36,976 bases of DNA from Bacteroidaceae bacterium (GTDB lineage: Bacteria; Bacteroidota; Bacteroidia; Bacteroidales; Bacteroidaceae). The translations under genes were made by a program, and so were the position numbers. Position 1 is the stretch's first letter; every line of letters begins with the position of its first letter. The DNA is taken from assembly GCA_017651315.1 (NCBI GenBank), contig JAGCDE010000033.1, forward strand, positions 1-36,976, read 5' to 3'. Below, piece by piece: positions 15,585 through 24,183 of this stretch. The notes below the pieces were generated by a model that was not told the DNA's origin, made no database searches, and worked only from the letters and a program-made list of their open reading frames with translations.

Positions 15585-17537
15585 ACAGTAGCCGAAACCG
15601 GCGCGTGTAGCCAGGCTGTCGGCATACGGCTCAATCTTTTTGCGGATGCGGGTGATGTTAACATCGACCGTGCGGGTATTGACTACGACGTCATCGGGCC
15701 AGATGGCCTGCAGCAGCTGCTCGCGTGAATAGACCACGCCGCGGTTCATCATGAACAGTTTAAGCAACTCATACTCTGTCTTGGTAAAAGAGACCGGCTT
15801 GCCGTCAACGGTAACCTCCTTGCTGTCAGTGTCAATCTGAATGCCTCTGTAGCGGATACCATTGCGGACGGTTCCTAAGCGGGATTCCACTACGTTTATG
15901 ATATAGTCGCCGGTCTTCTCGCATTCGCTTATCAGGTCCGAGAATACCGTTCCGCTGCCATAGCCGTAAGTATGCTGGTCCAGACTGTTTATATTCTCCT
16001 GTTTCAGGCGGTTGCGGCAGGCGTTGATGCTGTTCTCTATCTCCTCCGACAGGGTTATGTCATACTCCTCCCTACGGCCGGCCAGAAGCTCGTTCATACG
16101 GGTAAGTGCCTGGTCTATAAGTCCGAACATCTGACGGACTCCTTCCTCCTGTGTCTGGTTGAACTCAATCCTGTTCTCCTGCTTGCGGCGCATGATGCGT
16201 GCCAGGCCAAAGCAACTGTCACCGATTGACTCAAGTTCGCCAATCTGGCGGAGCATGGCGCGGATCTTCTCCTTGGTGTCATCCGACAGATGCGCATCGC
16301 CTACATCACCCAGATATTTGCCAATCTCCTGTTCCATACGGTCACTGCCGTCCTCGGTCTTCTCTATGCGCTCAAACAGTTTCTTGAACGCCTGCTCATC
16401 GGTAGTCTTGTAGAGCTCCTTCACCAGACCGAACATGTGCTGCATCTTCTCACCGAATATGACAATCTCCTTCTGTGCCTGGAAGACCGATATTTCCGGG
16501 GTTTTCATGATACCGCCGCGAATGAACTGCAAGCGGAACTCGTCCTCCTCATCGGCCTTGCCGGGTTTGATTATGTAGCAGACCAGTTTCTCTAACTGCG
16601 GGATGAAACCTATCAGCAATGAGGTGTTGATTACGTTGAACGCGGTGTGGAACGTAGCGAGCGCAAAAGTCAATCGTGAGGGGTCAACGGTATCGGTCGT
16701 AACGTCGATGCCAACCACACGGCAGACGGTGCGTACAAACGGGAAGAATATTATTAGCACCCAAATCACACCGAACACATTGAACAGAAGGTGAGCCATA
16801 GCCGCCCGGCGGGCCTGTGTGTTGGCTGAGAGTGCAGCAAGGTTAGCAGTGAGAGTGGTACCGATGTTCTCGCCCATAACCAGTGCGATACCCTGGAATA
16901 TCGATATGGCACCGGTTGAGCAGAGTACCATTGTGATGGCCATGAGTGCGGCCGATGACTGGGCGATACATGTCAGGATGGCACCTATTAAGAGGAACAG
17001 CAGTATTGTGCCGTAACTGCCGGAGTCAAATGATGCAAAAAAGTTCACCACCGCCGGGTTACTTGCCAGATCCATCTCGCGGCCGGTCTGGTTGAGCATT
17101 CCTAAGGCGAACAGCAGGAAACTGATTCCGAACAGGAAATCACCCACATAACGGTGCTTGCCCAATTGGATAAGTACGATTCCTATCAGGAATGCCGGCC
17201 AAACCAGATTGGCGATGTTGAAAGAGAATCCGGCCGACATAATCCAGGCACTCAGGGTGGTACCTATGTTGGCGCCCATTATGACCGATATGGCCTGGCT
17301 TAATGTGAGCAGCGCGGCGTTCACGAACGATACGGTCATTACCGTTGTTGCAGCCGATGACTGTACTGCTACTGTTACAAGTGCTCCTGTTGCTACTCCT
17401 GAGAACCGGTTTGTGGTCATTGCGCCCAACAGGTGACGCAGTTGCGGGCCCGCCATCTTCTGCAACGCCTCGCTCATGACCTTCATACCGTAGATGAGCA
17501 GGGCTATAGACCCTAAAAGCTTCAATACGATTAACAT
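15573..17537 (-). CDS. Na+/phosphate symporter with PhoU domain and C-terminal OmpR-type winged helix
   Basis: Residues 1-330 are a Na/Pi cotransporter of the NptA/YjbB type with the two inverted repeats, each with a QSSAA motif (59-63 and 193-197) and a G(A/E)NIGTT motif (88-94 and 222-228). Residues about 355-545 are a PhoU-like helical bundle. Residues 562-654 are a complete OmpR/PhoB winged helix (IQIDTDSKEVTVDGKPVSFTKTEYELLKLF, YSREQLLQAIWPDD, RTVDVNITRIRKKI, TRAGFGYCF). No receiver domain is present. A membrane phosphate carrier ending in a DNA-binding domain could sense phosphate or transport state and act directly on promoters, like an inverted ToxR/CadC protein. The frame is continuous, so it is not an annotation artefact of two overlapping genes. 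Confidence 0.9.
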   Translation of the reverse strand: MLIVLKLLGSIALLIYGMKVMSEALQKMAGPQLRHLLGAMTTNRFSGVATGALVTVAVQSSAATTVMTVSFVNAALLTLSQAISVIMGANIGTTLSAWIMSAGFSFNIANLVWPAFLIGIVLIQLGKHRYVGDFLFGISFLLFALGMLNQTGREMDLASNPAVVNFFASFDSGSYGTILLFLLIGAILTCIAQSSAALMAITMVLCSTGAISIFQGIALVMGENIGTTLTANLAALSANTQARRAAMAHLLFNVFGVIWVLIIFFPFVRTVCRVVGIDVTTDTVDPSRLTFALATFHTAFNVINTSLLIGFIPQLEKLVCYIIKPGKADEEDEFRLQFIRGGIMKTPEISVFQAQKEIVIFGEKMQHMFGLVKELYKTTDEQAFKKLFERIEKTEDGSDRMEQEIGKYLGDVGDAHLSDDTKEKIRAMLRQIGELESIGDSCFGLARIMRRKQENRIEFNQTQEEGVRQMFGLIDQALTRMNELLAGRREEYDITLSEEIENSINACRNRLKQENINSLDQHTYGYGSGTVFSDLISECEKTGDYIINVVESRLGTVRNGIRYRGIQIDTDSKEVTVDGKPVSFTKTEYELLKLFMMNRGVVYSREQLLQAIWPDDVVVNTRTVDVNITRIRKKIEPYADSLATRAGFGYCFQE

Positions 17538-17558
17538 CTTTGACTTTTGATTTCAGTA

Positions 17559-17588
17559 CAAATATACAGAAACTCCTCCATCTGCAAA
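17559..17588 (-). promoter_or_regulatory. promoter of the symporter-regulator gene
   Basis: On the minus strand TTTG (plus 17585-17588) is followed after 18 bases by TATATTTG (plus 17559-17566), a near-ideal Bacteroides promoter 21 bases before the start codon. Confidence 0.7.
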
Positions 17589-17661
17589 ATAACCGGAAGC
17601 AATTGTAACAAAATCTTAATATCATAGAGAGAACACCCTCTAACAGGGGTTATATGGAACG

Positions 17662-17673
17662 TTTTGGCCAAAA
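17662..17673. other. palindrome TTTTGGCCAAAA between symporter and LytTR genes
   Basis: A 12-base perfect palindrome 15 bases past the LytTR stop; with the adjacent GCCAAA it can also form a small hairpin (TTTGGC/GCCAAA). It may be a weak terminator of the LytTR gene. Confidence 0.3.
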
Positions 17674-17687
17674 GCCAAATATGATAA

Positions 17688-18611
17688 CTAAGAATTGGCT
17701 TTGAGCCGGTCGGAGATAGCCACACGGTAGGATTCGCCTATGGGTATGATGCTGGCATTCTCCATTGTAATCTGTGTGCGGCTGTTGTTGATGATGCGGT
17801 TCAGGTTCACTATGTATGACTTGTGGACTCGGGCAAAACGGTCATCGGGCAACTGCTCAAGTATGCGTTTCATGCTCATGAGCACAACCAATGGCGTGGC
17901 GGCATCCAGATGGTATATCTTGAGGTATTCTCCCATGCCCTCAATATAGAGAATGTTATCGGGCTTGACGCGAACCTGCTTGTAATCAGTCTTGAAAGTC
18001 AGTTCCGTCTCTGCTTTCTGCAGATTGGCCGCGTTGCGGCTCATCTCTTCAAGCCTCTGCTGATGTTTCTGGTTCTCGGCCCTTAGGTCATCGACCTGCT
18101 TCTCGGTGTGCAGATTGCGCAGATACGCCATCACCCCAAGATCCACAAGAACAAGCAGCAGCCCTATAAGCAGTTTCATAACCTCCGGCCGCATGGGCCT
18201 GCGATGGTCATCCCTCATCATTGGAGTACGCATCTCATCCATTGGCGGACGCTCGCCCTCCATTGACGGACGGAAACCATCCGGAGGCGGCATCATGCCG
18301 TCCATGGGAGCCATGCTGTCTATAGGCGGGCGCATATCATCAGGTCTGGGAGGAGGTTCAGATCCCCTCTGCATCATGGGTGGAGGTCCCTGGAACTGTC
18401 CCGGACCACCCTGACGGAAATCCTGAGGATTGCCCACCTTGAAACAGTAAAAGCCGAATGCAGTGAGCAGCGCCAAAGTAACAGGCACATAAACAAACAG
18501 TTTCTTCTTGAAAAAGAGCGGAGCCAGCACAAAATGGTGCAGCAGGAGCAGCAGCAGATACGGCAATATCTGTATCATCACCCCCATAACATTGTTGTCC
18601 GGTCCTTGCAT
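17688..18611 (-). CDS. membrane-anchored LytTR transcriptional regulator with Met/Pro-rich loop
   Basis: The protein has three hydrophobic segments (about 14-32, 38-57, 146-163), a coiled coil (165-200) and a LytTR DNA-binding domain (about 205-303; IEGMGEYLKIYH, RFARVHKSYIVNLNRI, IPIGESYR). Between helices 2 and 3 lies an 85-residue loop with about 13 Met and many Pro (GPPPMM, MAPMDGMMPPPDG), predicted outside the cytoplasm: a possible metal or ligand sensor. It is divergent from the beta-helix lipoprotein operon it probably controls. The start is uncertain: a strong -7 box ends only 6 bases before ATG 18611, so translation may be leaderless or begin at 18587 (MGVMIQ) or 18578 (MIQILP). An upstream frame extension to 18920 lacks protein character. 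Confidence 0.82.
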   Translation of the reverse strand: MQGPDNNVMGVMIQILPYLLLLLLHHFVLAPLFFKKKLFVYVPVTLALLTAFGFYCFKVGNPQDFRQGGPGQFQGPPPMMQRGSEPPPRPDDMRPPIDSMAPMDGMMPPPDGFRPSMEGERPPMDEMRTPMMRDDHRRPMRPEVMKLLIGLLLVLVDLGVMAYLRNLHTEKQVDDLRAENQKHQQRLEEMSRNAANLQKAETELTFKTDYKQVRVKPDNILYIEGMGEYLKIYHLDAATPLVVLMSMKRILEQLPDDRFARVHKSYIVNLNRIINNSRTQITMENASIIPIGESYRVAISDRLKANS

Positions 18612-18616
18612 AAGTG

Positions 18617-18645
18617 CAAAATTAGTTTTTTTACCCTTCTGCAAA
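18617..18645 (-). promoter_or_regulatory. promoter of the LytTR regulator gene
   Basis: Minus-strand TTTG (plus 18642-18645), 17 bases, then TAATTTTG (plus 18617-18624). The implied transcript start falls at or just before the first possible start codon. Confidence 0.6.
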
Positions 18646-18647
18646 CC

Positions 18648-18679
18648 CGTTTTGTTGAGGAAAATGCGGCGTTTGTTGA
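18648..18679 (+). promoter_or_regulatory. direct repeat with 21-bp period, candidate LytTR binding site
   Basis: TTTGTTGA occurs at 18651-18658 and again at 18672-18679, inside longer matches CGTTTTGTTGA and CGTTTGTTGA. Two direct repeats one or two helical turns apart are the usual layout of LytTR sites. It lies between the regulator and its divergent neighbour, about 30 bases before a possible -7 element TACCTTAG at 18709. Confidence 0.45.
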
Positions 18680-18744
18680 ATATATTTTCAATAGTGAATA
18701 CTCTGGAATACCTTAGCGACAGGAAATCAAAAGAAAAAAACGAT

Positions 18745-21147
18745 ATGAAAAGAACAGCAACAATTCTTCTGGTATTACCGCTCTTATTAAGCGGTTGCAC
18801 CGGTGATGACATTACCGTAGTTGAACAGGAAAAGACTGGTGTATCAGTTGACTGTTCGGAACTCAACTCTGACATTGCCGCATTACAGTCATTATCCAAT
18901 GAGTGTATAGCCGGCAGCATGGTAACTTCTGTAAGTGATGGTACAATTTCTTTCTCATCAGGTCAAAAGACAACAGTCATTACCCGTTCCGCATACAGTT
19001 TTGATTATGCAAACCCTACCATTGGGGTAGGTTCGGCACAATGGCTGATTGACGGCACCGACATAAGTTCTGACTTTACGTCAGAGCTTCTGAGAATAAA
19101 AGGAGAAAACGGATACTGGTATGCCTACTACGGTGGAGAATGGAATAAGCTGTACGATATTTTTGAAGGCATCAGCATTCCTGTATTTTCAAGTCTTTCA
19201 GATGATGCAGACAGTGTATATATAACCCTGTCAGACGGCATCAGAATCAATATACCCAAATATTCTGGAGTTAATTACGTTACACTGTCCGAGAGTCTTG
19301 TAAAGCCACCTGTAGATGGCGGGGAATACTCATTGACCGTTACAGCCGGTGATGAATGGACTGCCGTCATATCCGAATCCTGGATAGGGCTGTCTGATGA
19401 GTATGGTGAACAAGGGGAAACCCAGGTTACTGTTACCGTTGAGCCTAATGAGGATACGGCACGGTCCGGATATGTGACTTTTACATCGGGTGATGTATGC
19501 GCCATTCTTACAGTAAACCAGGACGGGGAGTCCGGCGGCGGAATAATTGAGAATTCAGACACAGAGGAGAGTGAGGACAATGTGTCCTATACTGAATTTG
19601 ACCGCACCATATATATCACATATTCAGCATCTGGAGCCACTGTTAAGGGTGACGTTGACGGTATTACTGCAGTTACCGGTAATGATGTTACCGTGAATAA
19701 CACCACTGATGAAAAGATAATATACTACCTGAGCGGTACGGCACAAGACGGTTTCTTTAAGGTATATAGTTCTAAGAAACAGGCGATAATAATGGATGGG
19801 CTAAGCTTGACAAACAGGAACGGTGCCGCCATCAATAACCAGGGCAAGAAACGCTGTTTTGTAGTTGTTAAAGGAAACAACACTATTGCCGACGGATCAT
19901 CATACACCGACACACCATCGTCCGAGGATGAAAAAGCTGCTTTTTTCAGCGAGGGACAGCTAATATTCAGCGGAGATGGCACCCTTACAATAACGGCCAT
20001 CGGAAAGGCTGGAATTACAAGTGATGACTATGTGCGTTTCATGTCATCACCTACCGTTAAAGTCACATCGTCAGCCGGACACGGCATTCGCGGCAAGGAT
20101 GCGGTAATTGTATCAAACGGTATTATAAGTACAGATGTATCAGCCAACATGAAGAAGGGCATTACTTCGGACTCTCTGGTATGTATTGACGGAGGCTCTA
20201 CCACAATCAAGGTTACGGGATCAGCCGCGTATGACAGTGATGATGCCGAATACACAGGCACGGCAGGTATCAAGGCCGACCAGCGTTTTGAGATAAACGG
20301 AGGTACACTTACAATAACCAATTCAGGAACCGGCGGTAAGGGTATAAGCGGCGATGCCGTGGGATATTTTAACGGTGGCAATGTAAGAGTTACAACAACA
20401 GGTTCCAATTACGGCTCATCACAGGGGGGCCGGAACGGTTCTTCATCCAACAGTGTATCCGCCAAGGGTATAAAGTTTGACGGTAACCTGTACTTTAACG
20501 GCGGGACAGTGACTGTAAGTTGTAAGGCACATGAAGGGATAGAGTCTAAAGGCACCATCACGGTAACAGACGGTGTGGTGTACAGCTATTCGTCAGCTGA
20601 TGATGCCATAAATGCTGCCAGCACATTTACAATAGAAGGAGGTATGGTTTGCGGATATGCTACAAGTAATGACGGGCTTGACGCTAACGGAAACTTCTAT
20701 ATAAAGGAAGGTCTGGTTTATGCAATAGGATCCGGTTCACCTGAGCTTGCCGTCGATGCCAATACTGAATACGGCTACAAGCTTTATCTGCAAGGCGGTA
20801 CATTAATTGCAATAGGCGGTCTGGAATCAGGTGCCAGCCTCACTCAAAGCTGCTATCAGGCATCAGCATGGAATAAGAGCACATGGTATTCAATGACGGT
20901 AGGCAGCACCGTTATTGCCTTCAAGACCCCCGCATCAGGTGGTACACCTCTTGTGGTATCGGGGGAATCCACACCAACACTTAAGTCCGGTATTACAGTA
21001 TCGGGCGGCACAAGCTGGTTCGAAGGCATCCTGACCGCCGGTGGCTCTGTAAGCGGAGGCTCATCAGTATCACTTTCATCTTATACCGGCGGCAATGGCG
21101 GCGGAGGCAATCCAGGTGGCCCCGGCGGAGGCGGAAGAAAATGGTAA
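18745..21147 (+). CDS. lipoprotein with BACON and Cthe_2159-type polysaccharide-binding beta-helix
   Basis: An 800-residue surface lipoprotein: lipobox LLSGC (Cys at about residue 16), an N-terminal region of unknown type, a BACON-like domain (about 185-265; GGEYSLTVTAGDEWTAVISESWIGLSDEYG), then a beta-helical region (about 285-770) of the Cthe_2159 kind, whose founding member binds polygalacturonate. It has repeated Gly-Asn-Thr turns and motifs DGLDANGNFYIK and AHEGIESKG. The C-terminus is a Gly/Pro tail ending GGGGRKW. The start at ATG 18745 was chosen because the lipoprotein signal begins there; the frame extends upstream to 18508 but overlaps the LytTR gene. A paralogue follows two genes later. 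Confidence 0.8.
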   Translation: MKRTATILLVLPLLLSGCTGDDITVVEQEKTGVSVDCSELNSDIAALQSLSNECIAGSMVTSVSDGTISFSSGQKTTVITRSAYSFDYANPTIGVGSAQWLIDGTDISSDFTSELLRIKGENGYWYAYYGGEWNKLYDIFEGISIPVFSSLSDDADSVYITLSDGIRINIPKYSGVNYVTLSESLVKPPVDGGEYSLTVTAGDEWTAVISESWIGLSDEYGEQGETQVTVTVEPNEDTARSGYVTFTSGDVCAILTVNQDGESGGGIIENSDTEESEDNVSYTEFDRTIYITYSASGATVKGDVDGITAVTGNDVTVNNTTDEKIIYYLSGTAQDGFFKVYSSKKQAIIMDGLSLTNRNGAAINNQGKKRCFVVVKGNNTIADGSSYTDTPSSEDEKAAFFSEGQLIFSGDGTLTITAIGKAGITSDDYVRFMSSPTVKVTSSAGHGIRGKDAVIVSNGIISTDVSANMKKGITSDSLVCIDGGSTTIKVTGSAAYDSDDAEYTGTAGIKADQRFEINGGTLTITNSGTGGKGISGDAVGYFNGGNVRVTTTGSNYGSSQGGRNGSSSNSVSAKGIKFDGNLYFNGGTVTVSCKAHEGIESKGTITVTDGVVYSYSSADDAINAASTFTIEGGMVCGYATSNDGLDANGNFYIKEGLVYAIGSGSPELAVDANTEYGYKLYLQGGTLIAIGGLESGASLTQSCYQASAWNKSTWYSMTVGSTVIAFKTPASGGTPLVVSGESTPTLKSGITVSGGTSWFEGILTAGGSVSGGSSVSLSSYTGGNGGGGNPGGPGGGGRKW

Positions 21148-21212
21148 CGGTATGATCGTACTTTAATGTCACAAATATATATCGGATACAAGTATTCTTT
21201 TAAAAAACTCCC

Positions 21213-22445
21213 ATGGATGCAAGGTTTATTTTTATTGCAATAACGATATTCGCAGCCTGTACTGAATCTGACGCCCAGCCGGGACATGGCAGAAACGGTG
21301 AACGCGGCAATTCCGGCCTTAAGGCCCCTGCAGGAGCGGAATATGTCATCTCTGACGGCTCTGTAAAGGAACTGAAGGATGAGACGCTTGCCACAGTAGT
21401 TCCTGATTACAATGTAATACAGGTCACAAACGGCAAACTGACTCTTTCTGACTGTAATATCACAAAAAAAGGAGACTACAGCAGCAACTATACTGGCGAT
21501 GCCACAAGCTTTTACGGCACAAACTCGGCCGTATATGCATCGGGCAAGGAGTCTGTCATAAACATTAAAGACTGTATTGTGACAACTGTTTCCAAGGGCT
21601 CAAACGCTGTTTTCGCCACAAACGGCGCGAGGATAGACATTAATGGAATAAATATTGACAACTCTGCAAGCGTGTCACGCGGACTGCATTGTACAGACGG
21701 CGGGATAATAAGCGCATCAAACGTAAACATAACCACACGGAGTGAGACAAGCTCGGCCATTGCAACAGACCGTGGCGGAGGTACAGTCAATGTTACAGGT
21801 GGCTCAGTTACGGCCAAAGGCAGTAAGTCTGCCGTAATATACAGTACAGGAGACATTTCCGTGACAGACATAACAGGAGTGTCCGAAAAAGGGCCGGTTG
21901 CTACTGTTGAGGGGAGTAATCGTGTCACTATCAATGACAGCCGGATGACATCTCATTCTGATACACGCGGAATTCTTTTGCATCAGTCCACATCGGGCGA
22001 TGCCGATGGCTCCAATCCGGTCTGCACCGTGACCAACAGTACGTTAAGCGTCACCAGTACCGGGGCGCCGCTCTGTTTTGTAACCAATGTGTCGGGCACT
22101 CTTACCCTGACCGATGTCACCCTAAATGTAGCCAGCGGAAAACTGATGAGTGTAGAGTACTATAAGCGCGGTAACGGATCAACTGGTCATCTTGTGCTCA
22201 ACACCACTAAGGACTCATGGACTTACAACGGTGACGTATGCGCTGATGATGTAAACAATGTCAGTGTTACAGTAGGTAACAACGTGACCTGGAACGGAGC
22301 AGCCAATACCGGCAACACTGCAAAATCTGCAACAGTGACGGTTGAAAAGGGTGCCGTATGGAACTTGACTGCAGATACATATCTGACAGGGCTAAACAAT
22401 AACGGAACTATAAATGAAGGCGATTTCAAGATTCATATCCGATGA
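21213..22445 (+). CDS. secreted right-handed beta-helix lipoprotein
   Basis: A 410-residue protein with a short N-terminal hydrophobic stretch and lipobox (IFAAC, Cys15). The rest is a series of beta-strand turns rich in Asn, Thr, Ser, Gly (INIKDCIVTTVSKGSNAVFATNGARIDINGINIDNS), the pattern of adhesin- or pectate lyase-like parallel beta-helices; no catalytic residues are recognised. It lies between two Cthe_2159-type paralogues and overlaps the next gene by four bases (ATGA), so the three are one operon. It probably binds or organises a polysaccharide on the cell surface (inference). Confidence 0.7.
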   Translation: MDARFIFIAITIFAACTESDAQPGHGRNGERGNSGLKAPAGAEYVISDGSVKELKDETLATVVPDYNVIQVTNGKLTLSDCNITKKGDYSSNYTGDATSFYGTNSAVYASGKESVINIKDCIVTTVSKGSNAVFATNGARIDINGINIDNSASVSRGLHCTDGGIISASNVNITTRSETSSAIATDRGGGTVNVTGGSVTAKGSKSAVIYSTGDISVTDITGVSEKGPVATVEGSNRVTINDSRMTSHSDTRGILLHQSTSGDADGSNPVCTVTNSTLSVTSTGAPLCFVTNVSGTLTLTDVTLNVASGKLMSVEYYKRGNGSTGHLVLNTTKDSWTYNGDVCADDVNNVSVTVGNNVTWNGAANTGNTAKSATVTVEKGAVWNLTADTYLTGLNNNGTINEGDFKIHIR

Positions 22446-24094
22446 GAGCATTATACCATTTCTTATTACCAACGTTACTTATTGCATGTAGCGCACACAG
22501 TTCAGGTCAGGATTCGGGTACAGGTTTCAACATTAATGAGTATGACCGTACCGTCAGGGTTGAATTTTCAGGGAGTGGTGTACAGGTGACGGGAGATACC
22601 AATAATACTGTAACCGTTCACGGCAGTCATGTAACTGTAAACAACAAGACTGATGAAACAGTGGCTTATGAACTGTCGGGAACTGCACATGACGGTTCTG
22701 TCAAACTGTACAGCAACAGGAAACAGGCTTTGGTCCTGGATAACCTTAACCTGACAAACTCAACTGGAGCAGCCATAAATAACCAGAGTAAGAAAGAATG
22801 TTACGTAGTAATAAAAGGTACAAACAGCCTTAAGGATGCGGCATCATATACGACCACCCCGTCCGATGAGGATGAGAAGGCTGCCCTTTTCAGCGAGGGA
22901 GAGCTGATAATCTGCGGTAAAGGAACATTAAACGTAACAGCAGCCGGAAAATCCGGTATCAGCAGTGATGACTATGTCAGGATAACAGAGGAACCTGTAA
23001 TTAACGTAATTTCAGCGGCAGGTCACGGAATCCGCGGAAAGGAGTCTGTCGTTATAGAAGGCGGAGCAATAGGCATCCTTGTATCGGCCGATATGAAAAA
23101 AGGCATAATATCAGATTCAATGGTACTTATAACCGGAGGCAGTACAAATATCAGTGTGACAGGAGCAGCAGCATTAGATACAGTGAATGGAGAATACAAG
23201 GGCACTTCTGGTATCAAGGCTGACCGCAGGTTTGAGATTACTGCGGGTACGCTTGACATAGTCTGTTTCGGGGCAGGCGGCAAGGGTATAAGCGGAGACG
23301 GTACAGGCTGTTTCAGCGGTGGCAGAGTACGCGTAACCACAATAGGCTCCAACCTCGGTACAACAGACAGGGGACGTGGCTTTTCATCAAACAGCGCATC
23401 GGCCAAGGGCATAAAGTTTGACGGCAACATTGTATTCCAGGGCGGAACGGTGTCTGTAAACAGTGAAGCGCATGAGGGCATAGAGTCCAAGAGTGACATA
23501 ATTGTGAAAGGAGGCTCGGTTTACAGCTATTCGGCCGCTGATGATGCAATAAACTCCGGCGGCACATTTACCATTGAAAGCGGTAATGTATATGGCTGTT
23601 CAGCACGCAATGACGGTCTGGATGCAAACGGCAACTTCTACATCAAAGGCGGTCTGGTATATGCCATAGGGAGCAGAGTTCCAGAGGTGGCAATTGATGC
23701 CAATACCGAAAGAGGATACAGGCTCTACATACAGGGCGGTACGCTGATTGCCATCGGAGGGCTGGAGTCTGGCGCAAGTCTCAATCAGAACTGCTATCAG
23801 GCATCTTCATGGACCGGAAACACGTTATACTCTCTTACGGTAGGCGCTGATGTGATTGCGTTCAGGACTCCATCAAGTGGCGGCACACCCATGGTGGTAT
23901 CGGGCGCATCGGCACCTGTTCTTATGGCTGGTGTGACCACTACAGACGGCGCGGCGATAATGGAGGGCATGATAATAACGGACGCATCGGTCAGTGGAGG
24001 CTCCCAGGTTTCATTGTCATCCTACACAGGCGGCTCTGGCGGAGGCTTTGGTCCCGGCGGTGGCGGTCCCGGCGGCAGGCCTGGCGGTTGGTGA
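22442..24094 (+). CDS. lipoprotein with Cthe_2159-type carbohydrate-binding beta-helix (paralogue)
   Basis: The 550-residue product has lipobox LLIAC (Cys16) and then the same beta-helical domain as the 18745 gene, closely matched in stretches such as KLYSNRKQALVLDNLNLTN, SDEDEKAALFSEGELI, AGHGIRGKESV, AHEGIESKS and NDGLDANGNFYIKGG. It lacks the BACON region, and ends in a Gly-rich tail finishing GGRPGGW. The two paralogues and the beta-helix protein between them look like a tandem set derived by duplication. Control by the divergent LytTR protein is likely. Confidence 0.8.
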   Translation: MRALYHFLLPTLLIACSAHSSGQDSGTGFNINEYDRTVRVEFSGSGVQVTGDTNNTVTVHGSHVTVNNKTDETVAYELSGTAHDGSVKLYSNRKQALVLDNLNLTNSTGAAINNQSKKECYVVIKGTNSLKDAASYTTTPSDEDEKAALFSEGELIICGKGTLNVTAAGKSGISSDDYVRITEEPVINVISAAGHGIRGKESVVIEGGAIGILVSADMKKGIISDSMVLITGGSTNISVTGAAALDTVNGEYKGTSGIKADRRFEITAGTLDIVCFGAGGKGISGDGTGCFSGGRVRVTTIGSNLGTTDRGRGFSSNSASAKGIKFDGNIVFQGGTVSVNSEAHEGIESKSDIIVKGGSVYSYSAADDAINSGGTFTIESGNVYGCSARNDGLDANGNFYIKGGLVYAIGSRVPEVAIDANTERGYRLYIQGGTLIAIGGLESGASLNQNCYQASSWTGNTLYSLTVGADVIAFRTPSSGGTPMVVSGASAPVLMAGVTTTDGAAIMEGMIITDASVSGGSQVSLSSYTGGSGGGFGPGGGGPGGRPGGW

Positions 24095-24098
24095 AGCA

Positions 24099-24133
24099 AA
24101 ACGCTGCAAAGGGGTCGTTACCATTTGCGTCGC
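24099..24133. repeat. intergenic inverted-repeat element, copy A
   Basis: Reading the minus strand: GCGACGCAAA ... AACGACCCC ... TTTGC.GCGTTT, matching the shared ends and core of the family found in most gaps from here to 33.5 kb. It begins five bases after the upstream stop codon. Confidence 0.55.
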
Positions 24134-24149
24134 ATCTTGTTTTTTTTAT

Positions 24150-24157
24150 TACATTTG
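24150..24157 (+). promoter_or_regulatory. -7 element of the dipeptidase promoter
   Basis: TACATTTG matches TAnnTTTG, 26 bases before ATG 24184; a TTTG at 24124-24127, inside repeat copy A, stands 22 bases upstream and could be the -33 box. Confidence 0.5.
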
Positions 24158-24183
24158 GAGACCTAAAAGGACTAATAACAGAT

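Noticed and set aside
18508-18744. Long N-terminal extension of the first beta-helix lipoprotein
   Set aside because: It overlaps the LytTR gene and its promoter; a clear lipoprotein signal begins at 18745.
18612-18920. Upstream extension of the LytTR gene
   Set aside because: It runs through the divergent promoter region and the lipoprotein coding sequence, and has no domain features.
20000-24090. Internal repetitive DNA in the beta-helix genes considered as a repeat array or CRISPR
   Set aside because: The similarity comes from coding paralogy and beta-helix turns; spacing is irregular and there are no identical direct repeats with unique spacers.
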